Assembly: GCA_903930435.1 (NCBI GenBank)
Contig: CAIYYN010000030.1
Span: forward strand, 62,001 to 126,000
Length of the DNA stretch: 64,000 nucleotides
Direction: 5' to 3'
Origin: an uncultured Hyphomicrobiales bacterium
GTDB taxonomy: Bacteria; Pseudomonadota; Alphaproteobacteria; Rhizobiales; Ancalomicrobiaceae
A program made the translations under genes and the position numbers. The notes beneath the pieces were generated by a model. It saw nothing but the letters and a program-made list of their open reading frames with translations. It was not told where the DNA came from and ran no database searches. Below are positions 1 to 8,443 of this stretch, in pieces (the stretch's first letter is position 1; every line of letters begins with the position of its first letter).

Positions 1-599
1 GGTTCTCCAGGCAGTTTCGTGGCATTGCCGATCATCAGGATCGTAATCTCGGCTGATTTTGGCAGGAAGGGAAGTGCATCGCGGATCGCCCTCGCAGCTG
101 GTCGGCTGCCGTCCCAACCGATGAGCACCTTGTCCATCTTGAGGGGCGCTTTGGCGATATAAGGAATGATCAGCACGGGCGCGATGCCCTCATAGAGAGC
201 AGCCTCGATCAGGACATCCCGCAAGGGCTCGGCCTGATCCGGATTCTCCTGGCCGATCACGACAAGATCGGATAACCGCGCACTCATGACGAACCCATGC
301 GGGATGCCGCCCATGAGCACTTCGTTGGTTCGGATTTCACGGCTGATCGATGAACGCCGCGCCAATTCCTCGAACCGGTCTGCCGCCACCTTCGCCCGGT
401 CGAGCGAATCCTGACGCGCACTTTCAATCAGATCAATCGGGACTGGAGCGACCACGAAGCCGGTGACAACAGGATCAACCGCCAGCGAAATCGCCGTCAG
501 ATGTGCTCCTGTCTTCTCGGCCAGGCCGATGGCGAATTCCGTCGCAGGGCCTGGACGGTCTGCTAGATCGAGAAGCACGAGAATGTCTTTGGGTGTCAT
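1..599 (-). CDS. Universal stress protein, tandem Usp domains (3' end outside window)
   Basis: About 199 codons are visible from an ATG at 599 and the frame runs off the left edge. The N-terminus MTPKDILVLLDLADRPG, followed by helix and strand segments, is typical of UspA. A second Usp-type start (KVLIGWDGSRPAARAIRDAL) appears near residue 155, so the protein carries two Usp domains, the second incomplete here. Usp proteins are cytoplasmic nucleotide-binding stress factors, and tandem forms are often induced at low oxygen in alphaproteobacteria. Transcription is probably controlled by the FNR/FixK-type box at 671-684. The upstream SDR gene reads the same way and ends at 681, so some read-through is possible. 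The family is clear; the precise role is unknown. Confidence 0.9.
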   Translation of the reverse strand, partial: MTPKDILVLLDLADRPGPATEFAIGLAEKTGAHLTAISLAVDPVVTGFVVAPVPIDLIESARQDSLDRAKVAADRFEELARRSSISREIRTNEVLMGGIPHGFVMSARLSDLVVIGQENPDQAEPLRDVLIEAALYEGIAPVLIIPYIAKAPLKMDKVLIGWDGSRPAARAIRDALPFLPKSAEITILMIGNATKLPGE

Positions 600-670
600 G
601 AGAGCCTCCATCACCGGGCGCTTGGGCCCGCTTCTTGAGTCAACCATGCACCCAAAGACACCGGGCTGCG

Positions 671-684
671 TTGACAGGTATCAA
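671..684 (-). promoter_or_regulatory. FNR/FixK box upstream of the universal stress gene
   Basis: TTGAC-AGGT-ATCAA matches the FNR/FixK consensus TTGAY-N4-RTCAA in both half-sites. Its centre (677.5) is about 78 bp from the Usp start codon. A -10-like CATGGT lies at 648-643, so a start site near 636 would put the box at about -41.5, the class II activator position. The box overlaps the stop codon of the upstream SDR gene. Regulation is inferred from sequence and geometry only. Confidence 0.7.
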
Positions 685-1460
685 ATCGCGCCGGGGAATC
701 GCCCACCGTCGATCAACACGTTCTGGCCCACGATAAAGCCTGCGTGCACCGAGCACAGGAAGGCGCAGGCGCGACCGAATTCGTCGGGATAGCCGACGCG
801 ACCTGTCGGGTTGGTTGCCCGGAAGCCGTCCATAACCTGTTCGGCGCTCTTGCCACTCTTGTTGGCTTCATTGGCGGCATTCGCCCACAGGCGATCTGTT
901 TCGAAATGGCCGGGCAGCAGATTGTTGATGGTCACACCGTCCTTTGCGACCTGACGCGACAGCCCGGCAATGAAACCCGTCAAGCCCGAGCGCGCACCAT
1001 TCGACAGACCGAGCGCCGGAATGGGTGCGCGAACGGCACCTGACGTGATGTTGATGATACGGCCAAACTTGCGCGCAGCCATGCCATCAACCACTGCCTT
1101 GATGAGCATGATCGGGGTGATCATATTGGCCCCGACTGCCTTTTCCCAGACGGCCTCGTCCCACTCCCGGAAGTCACCGGGCGGCGGACCACCGGCATTG
1201 TTGATCAGGATATCCGGGCTCGGCATGACGGCGAGGATCGCAGCGCGCCCTTCCGCCGTTGTCACGTCACCGGCAACCGTGTGAACGGTTCCACCCGTCG
1301 CAGTCCTAATGTCTGCTGCAGTTGCCTCCAGTTGATCACGACCGCGCGCCGTGATCAGGACCTCCACGCCTTCAGCGGCGAGGTTTTCCGCGCAGGCGCG
1401 GCCCAAGCCCTTCGATGCGGCGCACACAATTGCCTTCTTGCCTTTGAGTCCCAGATCCAT
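681..1460 (-). CDS. Atypical SDR-family oxidoreductase (FabG-like, non-canonical active site)
   Basis: 259 aa from the ATG at 1460, preceded by AAGGACGAAG. The Rossmann fold is recognisable: the glycine-rich loop AASKGLGR (residues 14-21) and NNAG (87-90), plus a C-terminal GQNVLIDGG. The active site is not canonical. The expected S-x12-Y-x3-K reads Ser140 ... LSNGAR, with Ser at 153 where Tyr should be and Arg at 157 where Lys should be. Annotation databases recognise a FabG-like SDR subgroup without a perfect cofactor motif or catalytic tetrad, and this looks like a member. A substrate cannot be assigned. The gene follows xseA by 16 bp in the same direction and probably shares its transcript. 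Confidence 0.85.
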   Translation of the reverse strand: MDLGLKGKKAIVCAASKGLGRACAENLAAEGVEVLITARGRDQLEATAADIRTATGGTVHTVAGDVTTAEGRAAILAVMPSPDILINNAGGPPPGDFREWDEAVWEKAVGANMITPIMLIKAVVDGMAARKFGRIINITSGAVRAPIPALGLSNGARSGLTGFIAGLSRQVAKDGVTINNLLPGHFETDRLWANAANEANKSGKSAEQVMDGFRATNPTGRVGYPDEFGRACAFLCSVHAGFIVGQNVLIDGGRFPGAI

Positions 1461-1476
1461 GGTCTTCGTCCTTTGC

Positions 1477-2943
1477 TTAAAAGAGGGAACCTTGCCCGAC
1501 AGGTGTCTTCGGTTTGCGAACTGGTTGTGCACGCGGCTTCAGCGTCGGTTCTGCGGCAACGGCAGGCACAGACCCTGGTCCGTCTGCAACAGCGCCTATC
1601 CGCCCATCGTGGAATTCAATCTCAACACGTTGCCCTATCGCGATTGCGCGACTTGAGCGAACAGGTTGCCCACCAGGGCCGCGAACCAACGCAAAACCGC
1701 GCTCCAGAACGCTCTGATAAGAAAGCGTTGCTAGCAGTTTCGCAGTGCCGTCAAGCTGTTGCCGGCGTCGATCGAGCAAGATCTGAACGCTGCGCAGCTG
1801 GCGCTGATCGAGGCGCTGCAATCGTTCACGGCCAATCTCGATCCCCCGCGTCAGTGTGACCGGCGTCAATCGACCGATAACCCGGGCAAAGCGGGTCGCG
1901 TGCACACGGGTCGCACGTCCCAGAGCTTCGCCGAGGCGACTTGCTGCCAGATCGAGCCGCTGGCGACGTTGCCCGAGCAGATCGGCAAGTGTTGGCAAGG
2001 CGCGTGACGCACTGCGCAAGGCATTGCGCCGCAATTCGACCAAACGCCCCATGGCCCCGATATGGCGACTGCCGAGGTCGGCAACCCGCGCCAGCAGCTC
2101 CGATTTGACCGGAACCGCCATCTCGGCGGCTCCTGTCGGCGTCGGTGCCCGGACATCGGCGACAAAATCGATCAGCGTCCAGTCGGTTTCATGCCCCACC
2201 GCAGAGATCAGCGGGATTGTGCAGTCCGCTACCGCGCGGACAACGACTTCCTCGTTGAAGCTCCAGAGATCCTCAAGGCTGCCGCCGCCCCGCGCGACGA
2301 TCAGCACATCGGGACGCGGGATCGGGCCTGTGGATGTCATCGCGTTGAATCCGCGAATGGCGGTGGCGACTTCCTCGGCACTGGTCTCGCCCTGCACCCG
2401 AACCGGCCAGACGATAACCCGGACCGGGAACCGATCCGCCACCCGGTGGAGGATATCCCGGATCACCGCCCCTGTTGGCGAAGTGACCACGCCGATCACA
2501 TGCGGCAGGAAGGGCAACGGTCGCTTGCGGGATTGATCGAAAAGGCCTTCGGCTGCAAATTTCTTCTTGCGCTCCTCCAGCAGGGCCATCAGCGCACCGA
2601 TGCCTGCGGGTTCAAGCGCCTCAATCACGATCTGGTATTTCGATGAGTTCGGATAGGTCGTCAATCGCCCTGTGGCGATCACTTCCATGCCCTCTTCCGG
2701 CTTGAAGCGCAGCTTGCCAAAAACGCCCCGCCAGACAACGGCGTCGATCTTGGCTCCGTCGTCCTTGAGCGCGAAATAGGCATGCCCGGAGGAATGAGCA
2801 CCCCGAAAGCCGGAAATCTCGCCGCGCACCCGCACATGCGAAAACCCTTCCTCGACCGTCCGCTTCAACGCAAAGGACAGTTCCGACACACTGAACTCGG
2901 CAACATTCGCCAAGGCGGTCGCGGCGGGTGTGGTGTCGGTCAA
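1477..2943 (-). CDS. xseA: Exodeoxyribonuclease VII large subunit
   Basis: 488 aa. XseA pairs with the small subunit XseB to degrade single-stranded DNA to oligonucleotides in mismatch repair and damage tolerance. The N-terminal OB-fold begins with the family-typical [19 protein letters not shown] and includes [19 protein letters not shown]. The catalytic domain carries [17 protein letters not shown] and [14 protein letters not shown], followed by the helical region and an N.ERGFALVR segment near the C-terminus. The start codon is TTG and overlaps the stop of the upstream glycosylase gene as TTGA, indicating translational coupling. xseB is not in the window. Length and motifs are normal for the family. 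Confidence 0.97.
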   Translation of the reverse strand: MTDTTPAATALANVAEFSVSELSFALKRTVEEGFSHVRVRGEISGFRGAHSSGHAYFALKDDGAKIDAVVWRGVFGKLRFKPEEGMEVIATGRLTTYPNSSKYQIVIEALEPAGIGALMALLEERKKKFAAEGLFDQSRKRPLPFLPHVIGVVTSPTGAVIRDILHRVADRFPVRVIVWPVRVQGETSAEEVATAIRGFNAMTSTGPIPRPDVLIVARGGGSLEDLWSFNEEVVVRAVADCTIPLISAVGHETDWTLIDFVADVRAPTPTGAAEMAVPVKSELLARVADLGSRHIGAMGRLVELRRNALRSASRALPTLADLLGQRRQRLDLAASRLGEALGRATRVHATRFARVIGRLTPVTLTRGIEIGRERLQRLDQRQLRSVQILLDRRRQQLDGTAKLLATLSYQSVLERGFALVRGPGGQPVRSSRAIAIGQRVEIEFHDGRIGAVADGPGSVPAVAAEPTLKPRAQPVRKPKTPVGQGSLF

Positions 2944-3485
2944 TCGGATGATCCTTCAACGGATTCTTGCGGGAGACTAGCAATAACGCCTGCCAGCCCC
3001 TGACGCCAGCACTGAAGCTTCGCGTCGAACGACATGCCGGCATGCGCCGGACTGGTAGACGGCAGAATGACGCGCTCGATCCGGCCGATGGCGGCATCGG
3101 ACACCGGCAAAACATGCCGCACGAACAGGCTTTCTGCCGCCCTGCCATTGAAGCAGATACGAATAATTGCTGGATGGGTGGTGAAGAACGTGCTGAAATC
3201 ATTGAACGTCGGCGACCGTATCGCCGAATCAAGGCTGCCCTCGCGATAGGCCGTCGCACAGACGTCCCATAGGGCAAGATGGCTATCGATCAATCTCTGG
3301 CAGCGGGCGTCGTAGTCCAGTTCGGGACCGGCACCGACAAGCGCGCCCATGATCCGCCAGAAACTGTTCTGCGGCTTGGCATAATAGCGTTGACGAGCGA
3401 GCGATTCCGCGCCCGGCAGAGAGCCGAGGATCAGCAGCCGGGCATCCGAACGGGCGATGGGCGGAAAACTTGCGCAAACGGTCAT
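2940..3485 (-). CDS. Hypoxanthine (deoxyinosine)-DNA glycosylase, UDG superfamily
   Basis: 181 aa from the ATG at 3485; an in-frame ATG at 3509 is the alternative. The segment [20 protein letters not shown] followed by [13 protein letters not shown] is characteristic of the small UDG-superfamily glycosylases annotated as DNA-deoxyinosine glycosylase, which remove deaminated adenine (hypoxanthine) from [12 protein letters not shown] near residue 150 corresponds to the second active-site motif of the superfamily. The gene is translationally coupled to xseA by a 4-base overlap, giving a small DNA-repair unit, and is divergent from rsmE. The family is well supported; hypoxanthine rather than G:U specificity rests on resemblance only. 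Confidence 0.85.
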   Translation of the reverse strand: MTVCASFPPIARSDARLLILGSLPGAESLARQRYYAKPQNSFWRIMGALVGAGPELDYDARCQRLIDSHLALWDVCATAYREGSLDSAIRSPTFNDFSTFFTTHPAIIRICFNGRAAESLFVRHVLPVSDAAIGRIERVILPSTSPAHAGMSFDAKLQCWRQGLAGVIASLPQESVEGSSD

Positions 3486-3532
3486 TTCGTCGGCTATAGC
3501 ATGGAACATCCGAACCGAAGAGACCACGCTCC

Positions 3533-4279
3533 ATGGCAAGATCCGACTTTCGCATGCAACGCCTCTTTGTGACCGCGCCACTGTCGGTCGACAGCCAGCT
3601 TGAGCCAACGCGCGAACAGGCGAATTACCTTTTGAATGTGCTGCGTCTTGGATCAGGCGACGCAATCCTGGTCTTCAACGGGCGAGACGGCGAATGGCGA
3701 GCCGAGATCTCCGAGACCGGGCGCAAATCCTGCACCTTGCGAATGACCTTGCAAACACGACCCCAGCCACCGGCATCTGACCTGCTCTATCTCTTTGCGC
3801 CGCTCAAGATGTCGCGGCTTGATTACATGGTGCAAAAGGCGGTGGAGATGGGTGCCAGCACGCTCCGCCCTGTCCTGACGCAGCACACGCAGGTCACACG
3901 CGTCAATCTTGATCGCATGCAGGCCAATGTGATCGAAGCCGCCGAACAATGCGGCATTCTGGCGGTGCCGGAGGTGCAGGACCCCCTAGACCTCTCGCGG
4001 CTTTTGGATACTTGGGCAAAAGACAACGAGAACCGCCGCCTGATCTTCTGCGACGAGGGCGAAGAGTCGAATAATCCGCTCACGGTCCTGACCGGCATGC
4101 CCCGCGGTCCATTGGCTGTGCTGGTCGGCCCGGAAGGCGGCTTCAGCGAGAGCGAACGCCTCCGACTACGAAGCGAGCCTTTCGTGACACCGATCCCGCT
4201 GGGTCCCCGCATCCTGCGCGCCGATACGGCGGCTGTCGCCGCATTGGCGGTGATCCAGGCAGTCCTCGGCGATTGGTGA
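3533..4279 (+). CDS. rsmE: 16S rRNA m3U1498 methyltransferase RsmE
   Basis: 248 aa. RsmE is a SPOUT-fold methyltransferase that N3-methylates U1498 of 16S rRNA using S-adenosylmethionine. The C-terminal SPOUT knot signatures are clear: [12 protein letters not shown] and [16 protein letters not shown]. The N-terminal PUA-like part starts with [10 protein letters not shown], so the ATG at 3554 is an alternative start to the one chosen at 3533. In many alphaproteobacteria rsmE lies next to gshA; here it abuts hemA tail-to-tail (4 bp apart) and gshA is 24 kb away. Confidence 0.96.
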   Translation: MARSDFRMQRLFVTAPLSVDSQLEPTREQANYLLNVLRLGSGDAILVFNGRDGEWRAEISETGRKSCTLRMTLQTRPQPPASDLLYLFAPLKMSRLDYMVQKAVEMGASTLRPVLTQHTQVTRVNLDRMQANVIEAAEQCGILAVPEVQDPLDLSRLLDTWAKDNENRRLIFCDEGEESNNPLTVLTGMPRGPLAVLVGPEGGFSESERLRLRSEPFVTPIPLGPRILRADTAAVAALAVIQAVLGDW

Positions 4280-4283
4280 GCGG

Positions 4284-5579
4284 TCAGCCGCCAGCGCGGT
4301 TCAGCGGCAAGACCGCGATCCCACCGTCTGTTTCCTGTCGCTCCGCGGGCAGCGGACCCGACAAGGACAATCCCAGCCTGTTCCAGACATCCACGAGCGC
4401 ATTCGTGAGGTCGGCGATCAGTTCATCACTATGAAAAGGTGTCGGCGTGATGCGCAGGCGTTCGGTTCCGCGCGGCACTGTCGGGTAATTGATCGGCTGG
4501 ATGTAGATCCCGTGCAAGTCCATCAGAAGATCAGAGGCTTGCTTGCACAGATCCGGGTCCGCGACCAGCACCGGCACGATATGCGTTGACGATGGCATGA
4601 CCGGCAAACCGGCTGCGCCCAAGAGTTGCTTGGTGCGCGCGGCCTGCCGCTGATGCGCTTCCCGTTCAGCGGAAGATTGCTTCAGATGCCGGATTGAAGC
4701 CGTAGCAGCAGCGGCAATCGACGGCGGCAGCGCTGTCGTGAAGATGAAGCCCGGCGCATATGACCGGATGCAATCAACAATCGCTCGTGACGCCGCAATA
4801 TAGCCACCCAGCGTGCCAAATCCCTTGGCCAACGTGCCCTCAATGACATCTATTCTGTGCATCAGCCCTTCGCGATCACAGATGCCGCCCCCGCGTGGAC
4901 CATACATGCCGACCGCATGTACTTCGTCGATATAGGTCATCGCCCCATAGCGCTCGGCCAGATCCGCAATCGCCGCAATCGGAGCGATGTCGCCGTCCAT
5001 CGAGTAAACCGACTCAAAGGCGATCAGAACGGCCCGGCCCGGCTTGACTGCCTGCAACAGTTCTTCAAGGTGGCCGATATCATTGTGGCGAAACACCTTT
5101 TTGTCGCAGCCGGACCGGCGGATACCTTCAATCATAGATGCGTGGTTCAGTTCATCCGACAGGATCAGGCAATCCGGCAGCAGTCGCGCAATTGTGGAAA
5201 TCCCAGCCTCGTTCGAGACGAAGCCCGAGGTAAAGATCAGCGCGGCTTCCTTGCCGTGGAGATCTGCCAACTCGGTTTCAAGTTCCACGAGCGGATGATT
5301 TGTGCCGGAAATGTTGCGGGTCCCGCCTGCGCCTGCGCCCATGCCTTCCGCCGCAGCGATCATAGCGCCAATGACATCGGGGTGCTGCCCCATGCCGAGA
5401 TAATCGTTCGAGCACCAGATCACGACTTCACGCGGCGCATTCTGGCGACTTTCCGCATCCTTGCGCCACAGCGCGTGCGGGAATCGCCCGACAATGCGCT
5501 CGAGATTTGCGAAGACCCGATACCGCTTCTCGCGCTTCAGAGCCTCGATCGCCCCATCAAATACCGTCTGATAATCCAT
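4284..5579 (-). CDS. hemA: 5-aminolevulinate synthase
   Basis: 431 aa, the usual length. ALAS condenses glycine and succinyl-CoA with PLP to 5-aminolevulinate, the first committed step of haem synthesis by the C4 (Shemin) route used in alphaproteobacteria. Diagnostic segments are [48 protein letters not shown] and the PLP-lysine motif [14 protein letters not shown]. The start ATG at 5579 is preceded by GAGGG. An FNR/FixK-like box lies about 100 bp upstream (5675-5688), suggesting microaerobic induction to supply haem for the cbb3 oxidase. A second hemA copy elsewhere cannot be excluded. Confidence 0.98.
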   Translation of the reverse strand: MDYQTVFDGAIEALKREKRYRVFANLERIVGRFPHALWRKDAESRQNAPREVVIWCSNDYLGMGQHPDVIGAMIAAAEGMGAGAGGTRNISGTNHPLVELETELADLHGKEAALIFTSGFVSNEAGISTIARLLPDCLILSDELNHASMIEGIRRSGCDKKVFRHNDIGHLEELLQAVKPGRAVLIAFESVYSMDGDIAPIAAIADLAERYGAMTYIDEVHAVGMYGPRGGGICDREGLMHRIDVIEGTLAKGFGTLGGYIAASRAIVDCIRSYAPGFIFTTALPPSIAAAATASIRHLKQSSAEREAHQRQAARTKQLLGAAGLPVMPSSTHIVPVLVADPDLCKQASDLLMDLHGIYIQPINYPTVPRGTERLRITPTPFHSDELIADLTNALVDVWNRLGLSLSGPLPAERQETDGGIAVLPLNRAGG

Positions 5580-5674
5580 ATCCTGCCCTCGACCGGTCCT
5601 ACTTGCACGGGCGCTAGACCCTTTTTAACCCGTCTTTCTGGAAATCACTATGGCTGAAATGGTCGAATTAGGGT

Positions 5675-5688
5675 TTGAGCGGGATCAA
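5675..5688 (-). promoter_or_regulatory. FNR/FixK-like box upstream of hemA
   Basis: TTGAG-CGGG-ATCAA has one departure from TTGAY-N4-RTCAA, a G at position 5. Its centre is 5681.5. The hexamer CATAGT on the minus strand at 5652-5647 is spaced so that a start near 5640 places the box at about -41.5. hemA is a known FNR-type target in other alphaproteobacteria, which supports the reading. Confidence 0.6.
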
Positions 5689-5851
5689 CCAAGACTGATA
5701 CGCCATGAAATATGCGTGATCCAATAAATTTCAATGATTTATCCATTTAGCGCGATGTCGGGCAAATCAAAAAGTTCCAATCCTTTAAAGCCTGTGTGAA
5801 CGATATTTTCAGAATTTGCAGTGCAAACTGCGGTGTAGGAGGACTGTAATC

Positions 5852-6349
5852 GTGAACCTCGACCTTTCGACCCTGACCTTCCTCGTCGTAGAGGATAGCG
5901 CCTACATGCGGACTATCCTGCGCACGATGCTGCAGGGTTTCGGCGCTCGCCGGATCGTGGAGGCCGAAGACGGGGCGGCTGGTCTTGAAGCCATGGATCG
6001 CTCCAATCCCGATATCATCATCCTCGATTGGGTCATGCCGATCCTCGACGGCGCGGACATGGTGCGCATGATCCGCAACCCGAGCAATCCTTTCGCCTAT
6101 GTGCCGATCATCATGGTCACGGCCCATACCGAGCGGTCGCGGATCTTCGAGGCACGCAAGCTCGGGATCCACGAATTGCTGTGCAAGCCGATTTCGGCGA
6201 AGGCCCTTTATCAGCGGGTCGCAAGCGTGATCCTGCATCCGCGCGAATTCGTCAAAACGCCGACCTATTTCGGACCGGCTCCGCGCAAGATCCGCAATCG
6301 CCAGAAGATCTGGCAGGCTTCCGGCAGCGAAAATTCCTCTGCTGCCTGA
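5852..6349 (+). CDS. Single-domain (CheY-like) response regulator
   Basis: 165 aa. The start is GTG at 5852, chosen because AGGAGG lies at 5837-5842 with good spacing. The receiver domain (about residues 7-125) has the acidic pair in VVEDSAYMR, the phospho-acceptor aspartate in IIILDWVMPILDG, the Thr in IIMVTAHT and the conserved Lys in LLCKPIS. A short basic tail follows (RKIRNRQKIW) with no DNA-binding domain. Proteins of this form are common in Hyphomicrobiales. No partner kinase is adjacent, so the signal is unknown. Confidence 0.9.
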   Translation: MNLDLSTLTFLVVEDSAYMRTILRTMLQGFGARRIVEAEDGAAGLEAMDRSNPDIIILDWVMPILDGADMVRMIRNPSNPFAYVPIIMVTAHTERSRIFEARKLGIHELLCKPISAKALYQRVASVILHPREFVKTPTYFGPAPRKIRNRQKIWQASGSENSSAA

Positions 6350-6579
6350 GACGCGGGCAAAAACTCCCGAAAACTGATTACTTGCTCAAATTCCGGGCTA
6401 AATCGCGTGAAATTGGGGTCCGCGCCCCCTCTGCGCGCTGGAATCGCTTGAACATTTCCCCAAAACTGATCTGATAGATCCGGTATCGGGCCTTGAAACC
6501 CGATTGTGTTCGGATCACGTCATGCGAATGACGGTCGATTTCCGAGCCGTTTGGATCATGGGAATTGGGTGTACGCCAG

Positions 6580-6930
6580 ATGGGCCGATTGACGACGCAT
6601 GTACTCGATACCGCGCTTGGGCGTCCGGCTGTTGGCCTGAAAATCGACCTGTGGCGGGTGAGTGGTGATCCCGCACTGCTGGGGCAGTTCGTAACCAATG
6701 CGGATGGGCGTGTGGATCAGCCACTGCTCGCTGGAGAAGCGCTTATCGTTGGCATCTTCGAACTTCGGTTCCAGGCCGGCGATTATCTGCGACGGACCAA
6801 CGCCAACCTGGCTGAACCCTTGTTCCTTGATGTCATTCCCATTCAATTTGGCGTCTCGGATGCCAATGCGCATTATCATGTACCGCTGCTGATTTCTCCC
6901 TTTGGCTATTCAACCTATCGCGGGAGTTGA
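6580..6930 (+). CDS. hiuH: 5-hydroxyisourate hydrolase
   Basis: 116 aa from the ATG at 6580; a TTG at 6565 is a less likely alternative. HiuH, a transthyretin-related homotetramer, hydrolyses 5-hydroxyisourate (the urate-oxidation product) to OHCU. The N-terminal [12 protein letters not shown], an internal [16 protein letters not shown] and the hallmark C-terminal YRGS identify the family and separate it from transthyretin. It opens a long plus-strand purine operon, with xdhA starting 6 bp after its stop. Its substrate would come from PuuD, encoded downstream in the same operon. Confidence 0.96.
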   Translation: MGRLTTHVLDTALGRPAVGLKIDLWRVSGDPALLGQFVTNADGRVDQPLLAGEALIVGIFELRFQAGDYLRRTNANLAEPLFLDVIPIQFGVSDANAHYHVPLLISPFGYSTYRGS

Positions 6931-6936
6931 CCGACC

Positions 6937-8433
6937 ATGACCATGCGTTCGTCCCTTCGGTACTTGCATCGCGGAGAGATCAGGGACGTCAGCCATTTCG
7001 GACCGATGACGACCTTGCTCGATCATTTGCGACTTGAGCGGGGGCTAAAGGGGACGAAGGAAGGCTGCAACGAAGGCGACTGTGGTGCCTGCACCGTCGT
7101 TTTGGGTCGACTTGTTGACGGTCATGTCTCGTACCGTCCGGTGAACGCCTGCATTCAACTTCTCGGACAGATTGACGGCGAAGAGCTGATTACCATCGAA
7201 GACCTGGCTGCGTCCGATGGGACACTGCATCCGGTTCAGTCGGCAATGGTCGACCTGCATGGCTCCCAGTGTGGCTATTGCACGCCGGGCATCGTGATGA
7301 GCCTTTTTGCGCTTTATCAGGCGGACGGCCCTGTCGGCAGGAGCGAAGTCACTGATCAACTCGCCGGCAATCTCTGCCGTTGCACCGGCTACCGACCCAT
7401 TGTCGATGCCGCCTTGTCGGCCTGCGCGGCGCGGACGGAGAACAAGCCCGGCGATCATGTCGCCAGCAAATCTGCAGAAACGGCGGTAAAGCTGGCAAGT
7501 CTGCGCGACGGTGCCGATCTGTTTGTCGGCTCGCAGACAAGCTTCTTTGCCGCTCCAGCTTCAATCGAGTCACTCGCCACGCTCTATCACCAACACCCCG
7601 ATGCCATCCTTGTGGCGGGTGCGACCGACGTCGGTCTCTGGATCACCAAGCAGCTGCGGCAATTGCCAAAGATCATTCACCTCGGTCGCGTGGTTGGACT
7701 GGCCGAGGTTCACGAAACCGCTGATGGCCTGACAATCGGCGCAGCAGCGACCTTCTCCGATGTCGAAGCCCACATGACGGCAATCGACCCGGATCTGGGC
7801 GAAGTCTGGCGGCGAATTGGCTCCAAGCAGGTGCGTGCGTCGGGCACGGTCGGCGGAAATATTGCCAATGGTTCGCCGATTGGCGACAGCCCGCCGGCTC
7901 TGATCGCGCTTGACGCGACGCTGACCCTTCAGAAGGGTGACGACACCCGCAAAATGCCGCTAGAGGCGTATTTTATCGCCTATGGCAAGCAGGATCGGAA
8001 GCCCGGCGAATTCGTACGCTCGATCCATGTCCCGCGACTGAAGCCCCATCAGGTGTTCCGCGCTTACAAGATCAGCAAGCGATTTGATCAGGATATTTCC
8101 GCCGTGATGTCCGCGTTCCGGCTGACGCTTGAGGGTGATTTTATCCGCGAGGCCCGGATCGCGTTCGGCGGGATGGCCGCGACACCCAAGCGCGCTCACG
8201 GCGCTGAGAAGGCGCTTGTTGGTGCTTCGCTCGCTGATGAGGCGAGTTGGGCGGCTGCACTTGCGGCCATTCGCGCCGATTTCACGCCGCTGTCCGATAT
8301 GCGCGCATCCGCCACCTATCGCTCGGATACGGCCGCAGCGCTGCTGGAGAAGGCATTGATCGAGATTGCAGGCACATCGACCCATGCGACCCGGGTTACG
8401 GGGCACCGTCCCGTTTCGGAAGCGGCAGAGTGA
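6937..8433 (+). CDS. xdhA: Xanthine dehydrogenase small subunit (2Fe-2S/FAD)
   Basis: 498 aa. It carries electrons from the molybdenum site in XdhB to NAD+. The N-terminal ferredoxin-like cluster ligands are in CNEGDCGACTVVLG; the second [2Fe-2S] domain has QCGYCTPG and NLCRCTGYRPI. The FAD domain (about residues 200-370) shows ILVAGATDVGLWITK and GNIANGSPIGDSPPALIALD, followed by the CO-dehydrogenase-flavoprotein C-terminal domain. The subunit split (small XdhA, large XdhB) is the usual bacterial form. xdhB starts 10 bp downstream. Confidence 0.97.
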   Translation: MTMRSSLRYLHRGEIRDVSHFGPMTTLLDHLRLERGLKGTKEGCNEGDCGACTVVLGRLVDGHVSYRPVNACIQLLGQIDGEELITIEDLAASDGTLHPVQSAMVDLHGSQCGYCTPGIVMSLFALYQADGPVGRSEVTDQLAGNLCRCTGYRPIVDAALSACAARTENKPGDHVASKSAETAVKLASLRDGADLFVGSQTSFFAAPASIESLATLYHQHPDAILVAGATDVGLWITKQLRQLPKIIHLGRVVGLAEVHETADGLTIGAAATFSDVEAHMTAIDPDLGEVWRRIGSKQVRASGTVGGNIANGSPIGDSPPALIALDATLTLQKGDDTRKMPLEAYFIAYGKQDRKPGEFVRSIHVPRLKPHQVFRAYKISKRFDQDISAVMSAFRLTLEGDFIREARIAFGGMAATPKRAHGAEKALVGASLADEASWAAALAAIRADFTPLSDMRASATYRSDTAAALLEKALIEIAGTSTHATRVTGHRPVSEAAE

Positions 8434-8443
8434 GGACGCGGTC

